Source of the DNA: an uncultured Lachnospiraceae bacterium
Lineage (GTDB): Bacteria > Bacillota > Clostridia > Lachnospirales > Lachnospiraceae
Length of the DNA: 64,000 bases
Direction: 5' to 3'
Assembly: GCA_947626715.1 (NCBI GenBank)
Contig: CANQTG010000002.1
Location: 1-64,000 of the forward strand
The notes below the pieces were generated by a model, which saw only the letters and a list, made by a program, of their open reading frames with translations, searched no databases and was not told the origin of the DNA. Both the position numbers and the translations under genes were made by a program. Shown in pieces: positions 40,058 to 48,940 of the stretch. Numbering within the stretch: position 1 is the first letter of the stretch; each line of letters opens with the position of its first letter.

Positions 40058-42508
40058 ATGAGTATTTACGATACGCTGAATGAGCGGCAGAAAGAAGCGG
40101 TACTGCAGACGGAGGGGCCGGTGCTGATACTGGCGGGGGCCGGTTCCGGCAAAACGAGGGTCTTAACGCACAGGATCGCATGGCTGATAGACCGGTGCGG
40201 CGTGGATCCGTGGAATATCATGGCGATCACCTTTACGAACAAGGCGGCGGGGGAGATGCGCGCGCGGGTGGATCAGATCGTGGGATTCGGATCGGAAAAG
40301 ATATGGGTCTCGACCTTTCATTCGAGCTGCGTCCGTATCCTGCGCAGGTACATAGACAGGCTGGGATACGATACGAATTTTACGATTTACGATACGGACG
40401 ACCAAAAGACGGTGATGAAGGACGTCTGCAAGCGGCTGCAGATCGACGTCAAAATGCTGAAGGAGCGGACGATATTAAACGCCATATCCTCGGCCAAGAA
40501 CGAATGTATGACGCCGGAGGAATTTGCGCGCGCGGAGGACGGCGATTTTACCGGAAAGCGCATAGCCGAGGCTTATGCGGAATATCAGAGGACGCTGCGC
40601 AGAAACAATGCGCTGGATTTTGACGATCTGCTCCTAAAGACGGTGGAGCTCTTTAAGACCTGTCCCGAGGTGCTGGATTCCTATCAGGAGCGGCTGCGCT
40701 ATATCATGGTAGACGAATATCAGGATACGAATACGGTGCAGTTTGAGCTGATCCGGCTCTTGGCGGCAAAGTACAGGAATCTGTGCGTCGTAGGGGACGA
40801 CGATCAGTCGATCTATAAATTCCGGGGCGCGAATATCAGGAATATTCTGGATTTTGAAAAGGTATATCCCGAGGCGAAGGTCGTGCGGCTGGAGCAGAAT
40901 TACCGTTCGACTCAGAATGTGCTGGACGCGGCCAATGAGATCATCCGAAACAATGTCGGCAGAAAGGAAAAGCGGCTCTGGACGGATAAAGGGGCGGGCA
41001 GTCTGATCCATTTTCGCCAGTTCGATACCGCCTATGACGAAGCGGAGTTCATCGCGCAGGATATCGGGCAGAAGGAGCGCAGGGGAGCGCTGGAATACGG
41101 AGACTGCGCGGTGCTGTTTCGGACGAACGCGCAGGCGCGGCTCTTGGAGGAACGCTTTGTCACGGAGGGGATCCCCTATGACGTCGTGGGCGGCGTGAAC
41201 TTTTACGCGAGAAAAGAGATCAGGGATCTGCTTTCCTATCTAAAGACGGTGGATAACGGGAGCGACGACGTCGCGGTAAGGCGTATCATCAATATTCCCA
41301 GACGCGGTATTGGGGCGACGACGATCGCGCGGGTTCAGGAATATGCGAACGAACGCCAGATCAGCTTTTATGACGCGCTGCGGGAGGCGGATCAGATCGC
41401 CTCGCTTGGCAGGAGCGCAGCGAAGCTGGGATCCTTTGTCATGCTGATCCAAAGCCTGCGCGCGAAGGTGGAGCACTATGGAATCGCGGGGCTCCTTAGG
41501 GATATCATTGAGACGACGGGGTATGTGCGTGAGCTTGAAGATTCCGACGAGGACGACGCAGAGAGCAGGATCGAGAATATCGACGAGCTGATGAACAAGG
41601 TCGTTTCCTACGAGGAGAGCCATGAGGAGGCAAGTCTCAGCGGGTTCCTTCAGGAGGTGGCGCTGGTCGCGGATATTGATAACGTATCGCAGGAGGGCGG
41701 CCGCGTGCTGCTCATGACGCTGCACAGCGCGAAGGGGCTGGAATTTTCCGACGTATATCTCTCCGGTATGGAGGATGGGCTCTTCCCCGGCTATCTGACG
41801 ATCACCTCCGACGATCCGGCCGAGATGGAGGAGGAGAGAAGGCTTGCCTATGTGGGGATCACGCGGGCGAAAAAGGAGCTGACGCTGACCTGTGCCCGGG
41901 CGCGGATGGTGCGCGGCGAGACCCAGTACAATATGGTCAGCCGCTTTCTGCGGGAGATACCGGAATCCCTCTTAGATCATAAGTTGCCGGACAGAAAAGT
42001 GTGGGAATGGGAGAGCGGGGAGACGCTTTCTTTCGGCAGCTCTTACGGCGACGGTGTGTTTGTGACGGGCGGCCGGAGACGCGAAGGCAGCGCGTCTATG
42101 TCGGACAGTTGGGGACACGAAGGCGGCGCAGCGGTAGCGGGCGGCCGTAAGCCCTCTTCCGACGGCTTTTATACGGCCTCCGCTCCAGAGGACGGGATCG
42201 GGCAGACGAGGCCGTCCGTCGATACAAGGCCGCGTCCAAAGGCGGTCTGGGCGCCCCGCCGGACGGCGGAAGAAAACAAGCCCTTCCTGACCAAAGCGTC
42301 CGCGGGTCTTTCCGGTCTTTCAAAGGGCGCGCCCGCGGGCGGGCGGCCCGATTACGAGGAGGGCGACCGGGTAAGGCATATCAAGTACGGCGAAGGGACC
42401 GTAACAAAGATCGAAGAAGGCGCGCGGGATTATCAGGTCACGGTGGATTTTGACAGCGCGGGCACGAAGATCATGTACGCCGCCTTTGCGAAGCTGCGCA
42501 GGGTGTAA
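40058..42508 (+). CDS. pcrA: PcrA/UvrD-type DNA helicase
   Basis: An 816-residue superfamily 1A helicase. It has Q-motif LNERQKEAVLQTEGPVLILA, Walker A GAGSGKTRVLTHR, motif II IMVDEYQDTNTVQFELIRLL, motif III GDDDQSIYKFRGAN, motif IV VVRLEQNYRS, motif V VLLMTLHSAKGLEFSDVYLS and motif VI LAYVGITRAKKELTLT. A long low-complexity linker precedes the C-terminal Tudor-like RNA polymerase-binding module (GDRVRHIKYGEGTVTKIEEG). It unwinds DNA in repair and replication restart. The ATG at 40058 is chosen because the family starts here; an in-frame ATG at 39992 would translate the tandem repeat. Confidence 0.96.
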   Translation: MSIYDTLNERQKEAVLQTEGPVLILAGAGSGKTRVLTHRIAWLIDRCGVDPWNIMAITFTNKAAGEMRARVDQIVGFGSEKIWVSTFHSSCVRILRRYIDRLGYDTNFTIYDTDDQKTVMKDVCKRLQIDVKMLKERTILNAISSAKNECMTPEEFARAEDGDFTGKRIAEAYAEYQRTLRRNNALDFDDLLLKTVELFKTCPEVLDSYQERLRYIMVDEYQDTNTVQFELIRLLAAKYRNLCVVGDDDQSIYKFRGANIRNILDFEKVYPEAKVVRLEQNYRSTQNVLDAANEIIRNNVGRKEKRLWTDKGAGSLIHFRQFDTAYDEAEFIAQDIGQKERRGALEYGDCAVLFRTNAQARLLEERFVTEGIPYDVVGGVNFYARKEIRDLLSYLKTVDNGSDDVAVRRIINIPRRGIGATTIARVQEYANERQISFYDALREADQIASLGRSAAKLGSFVMLIQSLRAKVEHYGIAGLLRDIIETTGYVRELEDSDEDDAESRIENIDELMNKVVSYEESHEEASLSGFLQEVALVADIDNVSQEGGRVLLMTLHSAKGLEFSDVYLSGMEDGLFPGYLTITSDDPAEMEEERRLAYVGITRAKKELTLTCARARMVRGETQYNMVSRFLREIPESLLDHKLPDRKVWEWESGETLSFGSSYGDGVFVTGGRRREGSASMSDSWGHEGGAAVAGGRKPSSDGFYTASAPEDGIGQTRPSVDTRPRPKAVWAPRRTAEENKPFLTKASAGLSGLSKGAPAGGRPDYEEGDRVRHIKYGEGTVTKIEEGARDYQVTVDFDSAGTKIMYAAFAKLRRV

Positions 42509-42545
42509 GAGGGAAGCGCCGCGCACCCGCGGGCGGGGATTGGGC

Positions 42546-42574
42546 TTGAGAATCGGGGAAGGAACGTGTATAAT
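42546..42574 (+). promoter_or_regulatory. sigma-A type promoter of the phosphorelay operon
   Basis: TTGAGA (42546-42551), a 17-bp spacer and a perfect TATAAT (42569-42574) lie 63 bp before the ATG at 42638. Confidence 0.8.
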
Positions 42575-42637
42575 GCTATAGGGGAAACTGACATATGGTT
42601 GATTGGCAAAGACTAAAGAAAAGAGGGGGACACTGTC

Positions 42638-43462
42638 ATGAAATATAAGATTTTGCTGGCTGGGAAAAACAATACGATCATCAATGACTTTTTTTCGCTG
42701 ATAGACGGGAGCGCGGAGCTTATGACGACTTCGGTGCGTTGGGAAGATCTGCTGGCGCATATGCGTTATTTCCAGCCGGATGCGTTTTGCTACTGTATCT
42801 ATAACGAGCCCGTGGATATCATCAAGCGGATGATCGTGCTCAAGGATAGACTGGAGGAGAACCGGATCCCGTTCTTTTTAGTGGGCTCCGATACGGAGTG
42901 CATGGAGTTTACCAAGATAGCCGTCGTGACGGCGGATATGACCTTATCCACGCCGATCAAGGCGGCGACGATCGAGGAAAATATCATCAAATATCTGGAC
43001 AGGAGAAGGGAAGAAGAGGAAAGGCGCAGGGAAGAGGAAAGACGCCGGGCCGAGGAGATGGCAAGGGCGGCTGAGCTGGCAAGGCGCAAGCATGTGCTCG
43101 TGGTGGACGACGATTCGATGATGCTCAAAACGATCAAGGAGCAGCTCCACGACAAGTACGATATCGCCACGGCGATCAGCGGGAAGATCGCGCTGAAGTT
43201 TTTGGAGAAAAAGATGACGGATCTGATCCTGTTGGATTATGAGATGCCGGGCGAATCGGGCCCCGATGTGCTCGAAAAGCTCCGTGAAAACGACAAGACG
43301 AAGGAGATCCCCGTTATCTTCTTAACCGGCGTGACGGAGCGGGATAAGATCGCGCAGGTGCTTGTCATGAAGCCGCAGGGCTATCTCTTAAAGCCGATCG
43401 ACCATGATAAGCTGACGGAAGCCATCGATAAAGTACTGGGAGGAAAAGAGGATGGGGAATGA
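42638..43462 (+). CDS. response regulator with N-terminal receiver-like domain and C-terminal receiver
   Basis: A 274-residue protein. Residues 1-120 have a receiver-like alpha/beta pattern but no phosphoacceptor cluster (YKILLAGKNNTIINDFFSLI; the expected Asp position reads PDAFCYCIYN). A highly charged helix of Arg/Glu (122-150) links to a canonical receiver (151-274) with VLVVDDDS, phosphoacceptor Asp200 (LILLDYEMPG) and LLKPID. There is no DNA-binding output, so it probably relays to or from the hybrid kinase, which overlaps it by 11 bp. GGGGGACACTGTC precedes the ATG. Confidence 0.85.
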   Translation: MKYKILLAGKNNTIINDFFSLIDGSAELMTTSVRWEDLLAHMRYFQPDAFCYCIYNEPVDIIKRMIVLKDRLEENRIPFFLVGSDTECMEFTKIAVVTADMTLSTPIKAATIEENIIKYLDRRREEEERRREEERRRAEEMARAAELARRKHVLVVDDDSMMLKTIKEQLHDKYDIATAISGKIALKFLEKKMTDLILLDYEMPGESGPDVLEKLRENDKTKEIPVIFLTGVTERDKIAQVLVMKPQGYLLKPIDHDKLTEAIDKVLGGKEDGE

Positions 43463-46142
43463 GAAGGAATTGAGCCTCGTGGATCTGGTCGATATCGAGG
43501 TGCTGCAGTGCATTCAGGACGCTTTTTCCGATATGGTGGGCATGGCGGCGCTGACGACGGACCACAGGGGCATCCCGGTGACAAAGGGCTCTAATTTTAC
43601 GGACTTTTGCACCAAATATACCAGAGCCTCCGAGGTCGGGCGCAAGCGGTGCGAGGCCTGCGATAAATACAGCGTGAAAAGGACGGAGGAGGAGGCCGCC
43701 GCCATTATCTACCACTGCCATGCGGGGCTGATCGACTTTGCGGCCCCGATCACATTGGAGGGGGAACGGATCGGGGCCATTATCGGCGGACAGGTCCTAA
43801 CGCAGGAGCCGGATTTAGAGCAGGCGAGGCGGTTGGCGATAGCGATCGGCGTAGATCCGGATGAATATGTCGAGGCGCTCAAAAAGATCAGTATCATCAG
43901 CCAGAAGGATCTGGATAAGGCCGCGGTGTTCTTGTCCCGGATATCGAAAGTCTTTTCCGATATTGCGTACAGCAGCAGCAAGCGGCTCGAGGCAAACCGC
44001 GAGATCGAAAGGGCCGCCAAGATGAAATCGGACTTTCTGGCGAATATGAGCCATGAGATCAGGACGCCGATGAACGCGGTGATCGGCATGGCGGAGATGG
44101 CGCTGCGCGAGGAGCTGCCCCCGAACGCGCGGGATTATATCAACCAGATCAAATCCTCGGGCGCGGAGCTGCTGCGCATTATCAACGATATTCTGGATTT
44201 TTCCAAGATCGAATCCGGCAAAATGGATATCAGCCCGGTGGAATACGAGACGATGTCGGTCGTAAGCGACGTGGCTAATGTGATCAGTACGCGCATGAAG
44301 GAGAAAAACGTGGAGCTGATCATGGACGTCGCGCCGGATATCCCCGAGCAGCTATACGGGGACAATGTCAGGATCAAGCAGGTGCTGATCAATATTGCCA
44401 ATAACGCGGTGAAATTCACGAACGAAGGCAGGGTCGCGATGCGGATAAGCCCGGAGCGCCGGGGAAAGGACGAGGTCAATCTGCATTTTACCGTGGAGGA
44501 TACGGGTATCGGGATCAAAAAGCACGATATGGAAAAGCTGTTCCAGTCCTTCCAGCAGCTCGACAGCAAGCGCAACCGCAATATCGAGGGAACGGGGCTG
44601 GGGCTCGCCATTTCCAAACGCCTTTTAAATCTGATGGGCGGGGATATCGAAGTGGAGAGCGAATACGGGAAGGGCAGCACCTTCCGCTTTACCGTCCCGC
44701 AGCATATCGTCAACGATACGCCCGCGATCATCCTTTCCGATCCCGAGGGAAAGGCCGCCGCCGGAATGCTGGCCAATGCGGATGCGGACGCGCAGATGAT
44801 AGCGGACTGCCGTATGCTCGGAATCGGGTATGAGAACATCGATTCCGAGGATGCGCTGTTGGAATACGCGCTGCGCAATGAAGGGAAGGAGCTCTTTTTC
44901 TTTATCAGCAGGGAATATTTTTCTACGGCGTGGGAGGATTTCGCCCGCAGCCACTCGGAGATCACCGTCGTCCTGATCATCGACTTTGCGCAGACGATCC
45001 AGTACAATATCCCCAATCTCCTTGTCGTGAAAAAGCCGGTATACACGCTGACGCTGGCCTCGATATTGGGCCACAAGGAAATGCGCTATAAGGTGCAGGA
45101 TTCCACGGGCAGCGATATGGACTTTATCGCGCCCGATGCCAAGATCCTGATCGTAGACGACAACGCGGTCAACCTAAAGGTCGTAGAGGGGCTGTTGGAG
45201 CCGCTGAAAATGCGGGTGGATACGGCGCTGAGCGGACGGGAGGCGATCAACAGGATCGATATCGAGCGGTATGATATCATCTATATGGATCATATGATGC
45301 CGGAATTAGACGGCGTGGAGACGACGCACATTATCCGGCGTTTTTATGAGAGCTATAACGATGTGCCCATCGTCGCGCTGTCCGCCAATGCGATGGACGG
45401 GACAAAGGAGATGTTCCTGCGGGAGGGCATGAACGATTTCGTGCCGAAGCCGATCGAGCTGCGCGCCCTGATCGCGAGCGTGCGCAAATGGCTGCCCGAT
45501 GAAAAGATACAGCATAATTATGAAATACAGGATATGGAGGAGCAGAAGGCGGAACACATCACGGTGGGCGATCTGGATACGGACGCCGCGATCGGTATGC
45601 TCGGCAGTGAAAAGATGTTCTGGACCGTCCTAGAGACCTATTATAAGTCGATCGCGAAGAAGGCGAATCTGATCGAGGAGCTGGAAGCAAAGGAGGATTG
45701 GCCGGCCTATACGATCGAGGTCCATGCGCTGAAGAGCTCGTCGAAGCAGATCGGCGCGATGGAGCTGTCCAATATGGCGGCGGATATGGAAAAGGCGGGG
45801 AACGAGGCCAACGGCGTCCTGATCCACAGCAAGACGGGCAGGATGCTGGAACGCTACCGCAGCTATCTCAAGTCGCTTCAGGGATTTTTGGTAAAGGAAG
45901 AGGACGGAGCGGAAAAAGAAGAGATCACAAACGAGCGTCTGCAGGAATTTTTCGTCCAAATGCTGGACGCGGCCGAAAATCTGGATATGGACGGAATGGA
46001 GCATGTGATCGGAGAGATGGAAGGCTACCGGTACGACGACTGGCAGGCGGCGTTCTTTGAACGGCTCAAGGAAGCGGTGCAGGACGTCGATACGGACGCC
46101 TGCGAGACGATCGTCGGGGAATGGGGAAGCAAGCTGGAATGA
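43452..46142 (+). CDS. PocR-domain hybrid sensor histidine kinase
   Basis: An 896-residue soluble hybrid kinase. The N-terminal PocR domain (about 10-170) has Cys53, Cys67, Cys70 and HCH at 88-90, a likely metal or ligand site. HisKA has His201 (FLANMSHEIRTPMNAVIGMA). HATPase includes NIANNAVKFTNEG, DTGIGI and GTGLGLAISKRLLNLMGG. A degenerate receiver (about 425-550) precedes a true receiver (about 563-680, phosphoacceptor Asp613, IIYMDHMMPELDG) and a C-terminal Hpt domain (about 710-810, His758 in VHALKSSSKQIG). There are no membrane helices, so the signal is cytoplasmic. PocR domains are linked to sensing small metabolites such as hydrocarbon derivatives. Confidence 0.92.
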   Translation: MGNEKELSLVDLVDIEVLQCIQDAFSDMVGMAALTTDHRGIPVTKGSNFTDFCTKYTRASEVGRKRCEACDKYSVKRTEEEAAAIIYHCHAGLIDFAAPITLEGERIGAIIGGQVLTQEPDLEQARRLAIAIGVDPDEYVEALKKISIISQKDLDKAAVFLSRISKVFSDIAYSSSKRLEANREIERAAKMKSDFLANMSHEIRTPMNAVIGMAEMALREELPPNARDYINQIKSSGAELLRIINDILDFSKIESGKMDISPVEYETMSVVSDVANVISTRMKEKNVELIMDVAPDIPEQLYGDNVRIKQVLINIANNAVKFTNEGRVAMRISPERRGKDEVNLHFTVEDTGIGIKKHDMEKLFQSFQQLDSKRNRNIEGTGLGLAISKRLLNLMGGDIEVESEYGKGSTFRFTVPQHIVNDTPAIILSDPEGKAAAGMLANADADAQMIADCRMLGIGYENIDSEDALLEYALRNEGKELFFFISREYFSTAWEDFARSHSEITVVLIIDFAQTIQYNIPNLLVVKKPVYTLTLASILGHKEMRYKVQDSTGSDMDFIAPDAKILIVDDNAVNLKVVEGLLEPLKMRVDTALSGREAINRIDIERYDIIYMDHMMPELDGVETTHIIRRFYESYNDVPIVALSANAMDGTKEMFLREGMNDFVPKPIELRALIASVRKWLPDEKIQHNYEIQDMEEQKAEHITVGDLDTDAAIGMLGSEKMFWTVLETYYKSIAKKANLIEELEAKEDWPAYTIEVHALKSSSKQIGAMELSNMAADMEKAGNEANGVLIHSKTGRMLERYRSYLKSLQGFLVKEEDGAEKEEITNERLQEFFVQMLDAAENLDMDGMEHVIGEMEGYRYDDWQAAFFERLKEAVQDVDTDACETIVGEWGSKLE

Positions 46143-46161
46143 GCGCAGGGCTCTCCTGCGC
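46143..46161 (+). other. short hairpin after the hybrid kinase gene
   Basis: GCGCAGG and CCTGCGC form a 7-bp stem immediately after the stop codon. There is no T run; probably not an efficient terminator. Confidence 0.4.
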
Positions 46162-46180
46162 AGGAGCATAGGAGGCGGTT

Positions 46181-46615
46181 ATGAAGGAGTATGAGAGCAT
46201 ACATCTTGTGCGGCCCGACGATCTGAACCATCACGGGACGCTCTTTGCCGCGCGCGGGGCGGCGTGGTTCGTGGAGGCGGCCTTTATCGCCGCGGGCTGT
46301 ACCTGCGGTGGCACGGACGGCGTCGTGTGCCGCGCTCTGGAGGAGATGTCCTTTAAGCGGCCGGTGAAACCGGGGACGCTCCTGCGCTTTCTGGCGCGGG
46401 CCGTTTATGCGGGGAGCAGCAGCCTGACCGTGGCGGTAACGGCGCAGGACGCTCTGGACGGGGCCGTATGTCTGGAAGGGCTGGTCACGTTCGTAACGAT
46501 CGGGGAAGACGGCGCAAAGCGGGCGCACCATATCGTTTTGGACGAGCCGGAGGACGAGCGGGAGGCTGGGCAGAGAGAGGCCGCAAAGCGGCTGCGGAGC
46601 AGACAGGGACGATAA
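46181..46615 (+). CDS. hotdog-fold acyl-CoA thioesterase-like protein
   Basis: A 144-residue protein of the YciA/BFIT-type hotdog family. It has HLVRPDDLNHHGTLFAARGA, in which NHHGTLF matches the family's catalytic N-H-x-G-T-L stretch, then AAWFVEAAFIAA and FKRPVKPGTLLRFLAR. The C-terminus is a charged tail. Such enzymes hydrolyse acyl-CoA esters in the cytoplasm. GGAGGCGGTT precedes the ATG. No neighbour hints at the acyl group. Confidence 0.8.
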   Translation: MKEYESIHLVRPDDLNHHGTLFAARGAAWFVEAAFIAAGCTCGGTDGVVCRALEEMSFKRPVKPGTLLRFLARAVYAGSSSLTVAVTAQDALDGAVCLEGLVTFVTIGEDGAKRAHHIVLDEPEDEREAGQREAAKRLRSRQGR

Positions 46616-46638
46616 GGCGGATAAAAGGAGGGAAGCGT

Positions 46639-46986
46639 ATGCTTTTTTTGTGGTATCCAAAATGCAGCACATGCCAGAAGGCGAAAAAATGGCTGGACGG
46701 GCATGGAATTTCTTATGAGCTGCGCGATATCAAGGAGGAACATCCCAGCGCGGCAGAGCTGGAAGCGTGGCAGAGGCTGGGCGGGCTGGAGATGAAAAAG
46801 CTGTTTAATACCAGCGGTATGCTGTACCGCTCCATGAACCTGAAGGAAAAACTGACGCAGATGTCAGATAAGGAAAAGATAGAGCTCCTCGCGACGGACG
46901 GAATGCTGGTAAAGCGCCCGCTCCTGATTGCGGAGGACGCCGTGCTGACGGGCTTTCGGGAAGCGGAATGGGAGAAGCTTTTATAA
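46639..46986 (+). CDS. Spx/ArsC-family protein
   Basis: A 115-residue thioredoxin-fold protein. It starts MLFLWYPKCSTCQKAKKWLD with a CxxC at Cys9-Cys12, then ISYELRDIKEEHPSAAELEA, and ends with RPLLIAEDAVLTGFREAEWE. This is the YffB/Spx/ArsC reductase family; the cis-Pro region RPLL fits. It could act as a redox sensor, a glutaredoxin-like reductase or a regulator binding RNA polymerase. Start ATG 46639 has AAGGAGGG upstream; a longer in-frame extension lacks homology. It is 23 bp downstream of the thioesterase gene. Confidence 0.88.
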   Translation: MLFLWYPKCSTCQKAKKWLDGHGISYELRDIKEEHPSAAELEAWQRLGGLEMKKLFNTSGMLYRSMNLKEKLTQMSDKEKIELLATDGMLVKRPLLIAEDAVLTGFREAEWEKLL

Positions 46987-47034
46987 GCGGAAAAGCATGA
47001 GTTGAGATCAGCATAGTAACGGGTGGGGGACGTT

Positions 47035-48480
47035 ATGAAAGCAAGGATAAGGAAAGCGTTTGCGCTGCTTACGTTTGCGGCGCTTCTGCTTACGGGCTGC
47101 GGCGGCGCGGAAAGCGCGGGCTATGATCTGCCTGCGCAGGAAACCGTACAGAGCATAGAGAGCATTGCGCAGAGCGGGCGGAGAGCCGAGCAGAGCACGG
47201 AGAACGCCGTACAAAGCGCAGAGAATACTGCGCAGAGCTCTCAAAGAACCGAGCAAAGTATAGAGAGCATTGCGCAGAGCGGGCAGGGCACGGAGGACAC
47301 CGTACAAAGCGTGGAGAACGCCGAGCAGGGCGCGGAGAGCATTGCACAGAGCGGGCAAAACCGCGATACGGGCGAAGAAGCGTATCTTGTGTCGGAGCAT
47401 GAGACGATACGGGCGGCGGCAAAGGGCGCGTCCGGAGGGGACGGGATACAGAGCGGCGCAGAGACGGAGGCCGAGCTGCACTTTATCGACGTAGGACAGG
47501 GAGACGCGACGCTGGTCAAATGCGGCGGCCATGCGATGCTGATCGACTGCGGCGAAAACGACAAGGGTACGCTCGTGCAGCGGTATCTGCAAAAGCAGGG
47601 CGTAACGAAGCTGGATTATCTGGTGCTGACCCACCCGGATTCCGACCATATCGGCGGCGCGGACGTTGTCGTTACCAAATTTGAGATCGGGCAGGTATTT
47701 ATGGCCGATTATACGAAGGAAAACAAGACGTACCGAGATTTGATCGGAGCGCTTTCCGATAAGCGGCTGGGCTGGCAGACGCCTAAGCCCGGCAGCGTCT
47801 TTTCTCTTGGCGGCGCGGAATTTACCGTTTTGGGGCCGGTGGGACGCTATGAGGATCCGAACAATTCTTCCCTTGTGCTGCGCCTTGACGTCGGGGACGT
47901 GAGCTTTTTGTTTACCGGGGACGCGCAGGAGCCCGCCGAAACGGATATGCTGAGGGCGGGCGCGGACGTGGCGGCGGATGTCTATCAGGTCGGACATCAC
48001 GGAAGCGATACCTCCTCAAGCGAGGCGTTTTTAAAGGCGGTCGCGCCGGACTATGCGGTCATAAGCTGCGCGGAGGGCAACTCTTACGGCCATCCCCACG
48101 CGGCGGTGCTCAATACGCTGCGCGCAATGGGAGTATCCGTCTTTCGTACCGACGAACAGGGCAGTATCGTGGCCCGTACCGACGGCAAGAGCGTGAAATG
48201 GAACAGCGCGCCGTCCGAGAGCTGGCAGGCGGGAGAACGGACGGGCTCAGCCGCGGCGCAGACGGTTACGGGGATCAAGCAAAGCGGGACCCAAGCGCAG
48301 GCGGCCGGGGATACCGGCACGGCGCAGGCCGGCTCTTATATCGGAAATAAAAATAACGGGAAGCTCCACCGAGCCACCTGCAAGCATTTGCCTAAGGAAG
48401 AGAACCGGGCGGTATTTGCGAGCAGGGAAGAGGCTGTGGAGGCGGGATACGACGACCCCTGCAAGCTATGTAAGCCGTAA
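47035..48480 (+). CDS. secreted metallo-beta-lactamase-fold lipoprotein (ComEC C-domain-like)
   Basis: A 481-residue lipoprotein (LTGC, Cys22). Residues 36-108 are Gln/Ser/Glu repeats of the type QSIESIAQSGQ. The catalytic domain (about 145-390) has IDVGQGDATLVKCGGHAMLI, THPDSDHIGG (metal-binding HxDxDH), FTGDAQEPAE and YQVGHHGSDTSSS, as in ComEC-type nucleases. A C-terminal module (about 437-481) with HRATCKHL and DPCKLC resembles Ada-like zinc motifs appended to secreted nucleases. I infer an extracellular phosphodiesterase or nuclease. ATG 47035 follows GGGTGGGGG. Confidence 0.9.
   Translation: MKARIRKAFALLTFAALLLTGCGGAESAGYDLPAQETVQSIESIAQSGRRAEQSTENAVQSAENTAQSSQRTEQSIESIAQSGQGTEDTVQSVENAEQGAESIAQSGQNRDTGEEAYLVSEHETIRAAAKGASGGDGIQSGAETEAELHFIDVGQGDATLVKCGGHAMLIDCGENDKGTLVQRYLQKQGVTKLDYLVLTHPDSDHIGGADVVVTKFEIGQVFMADYTKENKTYRDLIGALSDKRLGWQTPKPGSVFSLGGAEFTVLGPVGRYEDPNNSSLVLRLDVGDVSFLFTGDAQEPAETDMLRAGADVAADVYQVGHHGSDTSSSEAFLKAVAPDYAVISCAEGNSYGHPHAAVLNTLRAMGVSVFRTDEQGSIVARTDGKSVKWNSAPSESWQAGERTGSAAAQTVTGIKQSGTQAQAAGDTGTAQAGSYIGNKNNGKLHRATCKHLPKEENRAVFASREEAVEAGYDDPCKLCKP
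47149..47358 (+). repeat. in-frame Gln/Ser/Glu-coding repeat region
   Basis: Degenerate repeats with GAGAGCATTGCGCAGAGCGG recurring at about 47158, 47260 and 47336, interleaved with shorter CAGAGC and GAGAAC units. They encode the linker of the secreted metallohydrolase. Confidence 0.65.
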
Positions 48481-48517
48481 AGGGAACGTTTGAAACATAG
48501 GAAAGGAAGGAAAGCGC

Positions 48518-48940
48518 ATGAAGATTTATGTCTGGGGGACTGGAAGACTGGTCGGAAAGGTGGTTGGAAAGCATATCCCGTTGGAGGATGTGGAGGCTTT
48601 TGTAGATAATGATAGTTCCAAAAGCGAGTATATGGGGAAAAAAGTAATTTCTCCGGTAGAATTATCCGGGCTCGGATATGATGTCGTTCTTGTGGCAAAT
48701 TTATACAGAAAAGAAATTTACGAACAGTGCCTGTCGCTGGGTATCGATGTTTCGAGGGTGATCTTTTTATACAATAACTGTGAGCTGAAAGATATCAATG
48801 TCAATTATGATTTGGCACAAAAGGTTCTCGGAGAGGAATATACCGCTCTTGTCCGTAATCGCTATCATGTAGTAAGGGGTGTGGAGGCTTATGGAAAACC
48901 GGCTCCCGTACTGCAAATATGCGGGGGGGGTATAGCCTGA
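48518..48940 (+). CDS. N-terminal part of a split nucleotide-sugar/TylF-methyltransferase-like gene
   Basis: A 140-residue reading frame, AT-richer than its surroundings. It opens MKIYVWGTGRLVGKVVGKHI and continues FVDNDSSKSEYMGKKVISPV and DVVLVANLYRKEIYEQCLSL, a Rossmann-like 'GTG...D' domain found at the N-terminus of some capsule and glycan methyltransferases. It ends prematurely at TGA 48938, three codons after a G8 run (48923-48930). With G9 or G6 it would read through in frame into the TylF-like domain beginning at 48919. It is either a phase-variable gene in the OFF state, a frameshift mutation or a sequencing slip. Confidence 0.7.
   Translation: MKIYVWGTGRLVGKVVGKHIPLEDVEAFVDNDSSKSEYMGKKVISPVELSGLGYDVVLVANLYRKEIYEQCLSLGIDVSRVIFLYNNCELKDINVNYDLAQKVLGEEYTALVRNRYHVVRGVEAYGKPAPVLQICGGGIA

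Noticed and set aside
40163-42323. Several antisense frames of 75-160 codons opposite pcrA
   Set aside because: GC-rich coding DNA keeps the complementary strand open; none has motifs or ribosome sites.
47008-48000. Long minus-strand open frame rich in Leu/Arg/Ala opposite the metallohydrolase gene
   Set aside because: It is a shadow of the repeat-rich plus-strand gene, which has motifs, a signal peptide and a ribosome site.
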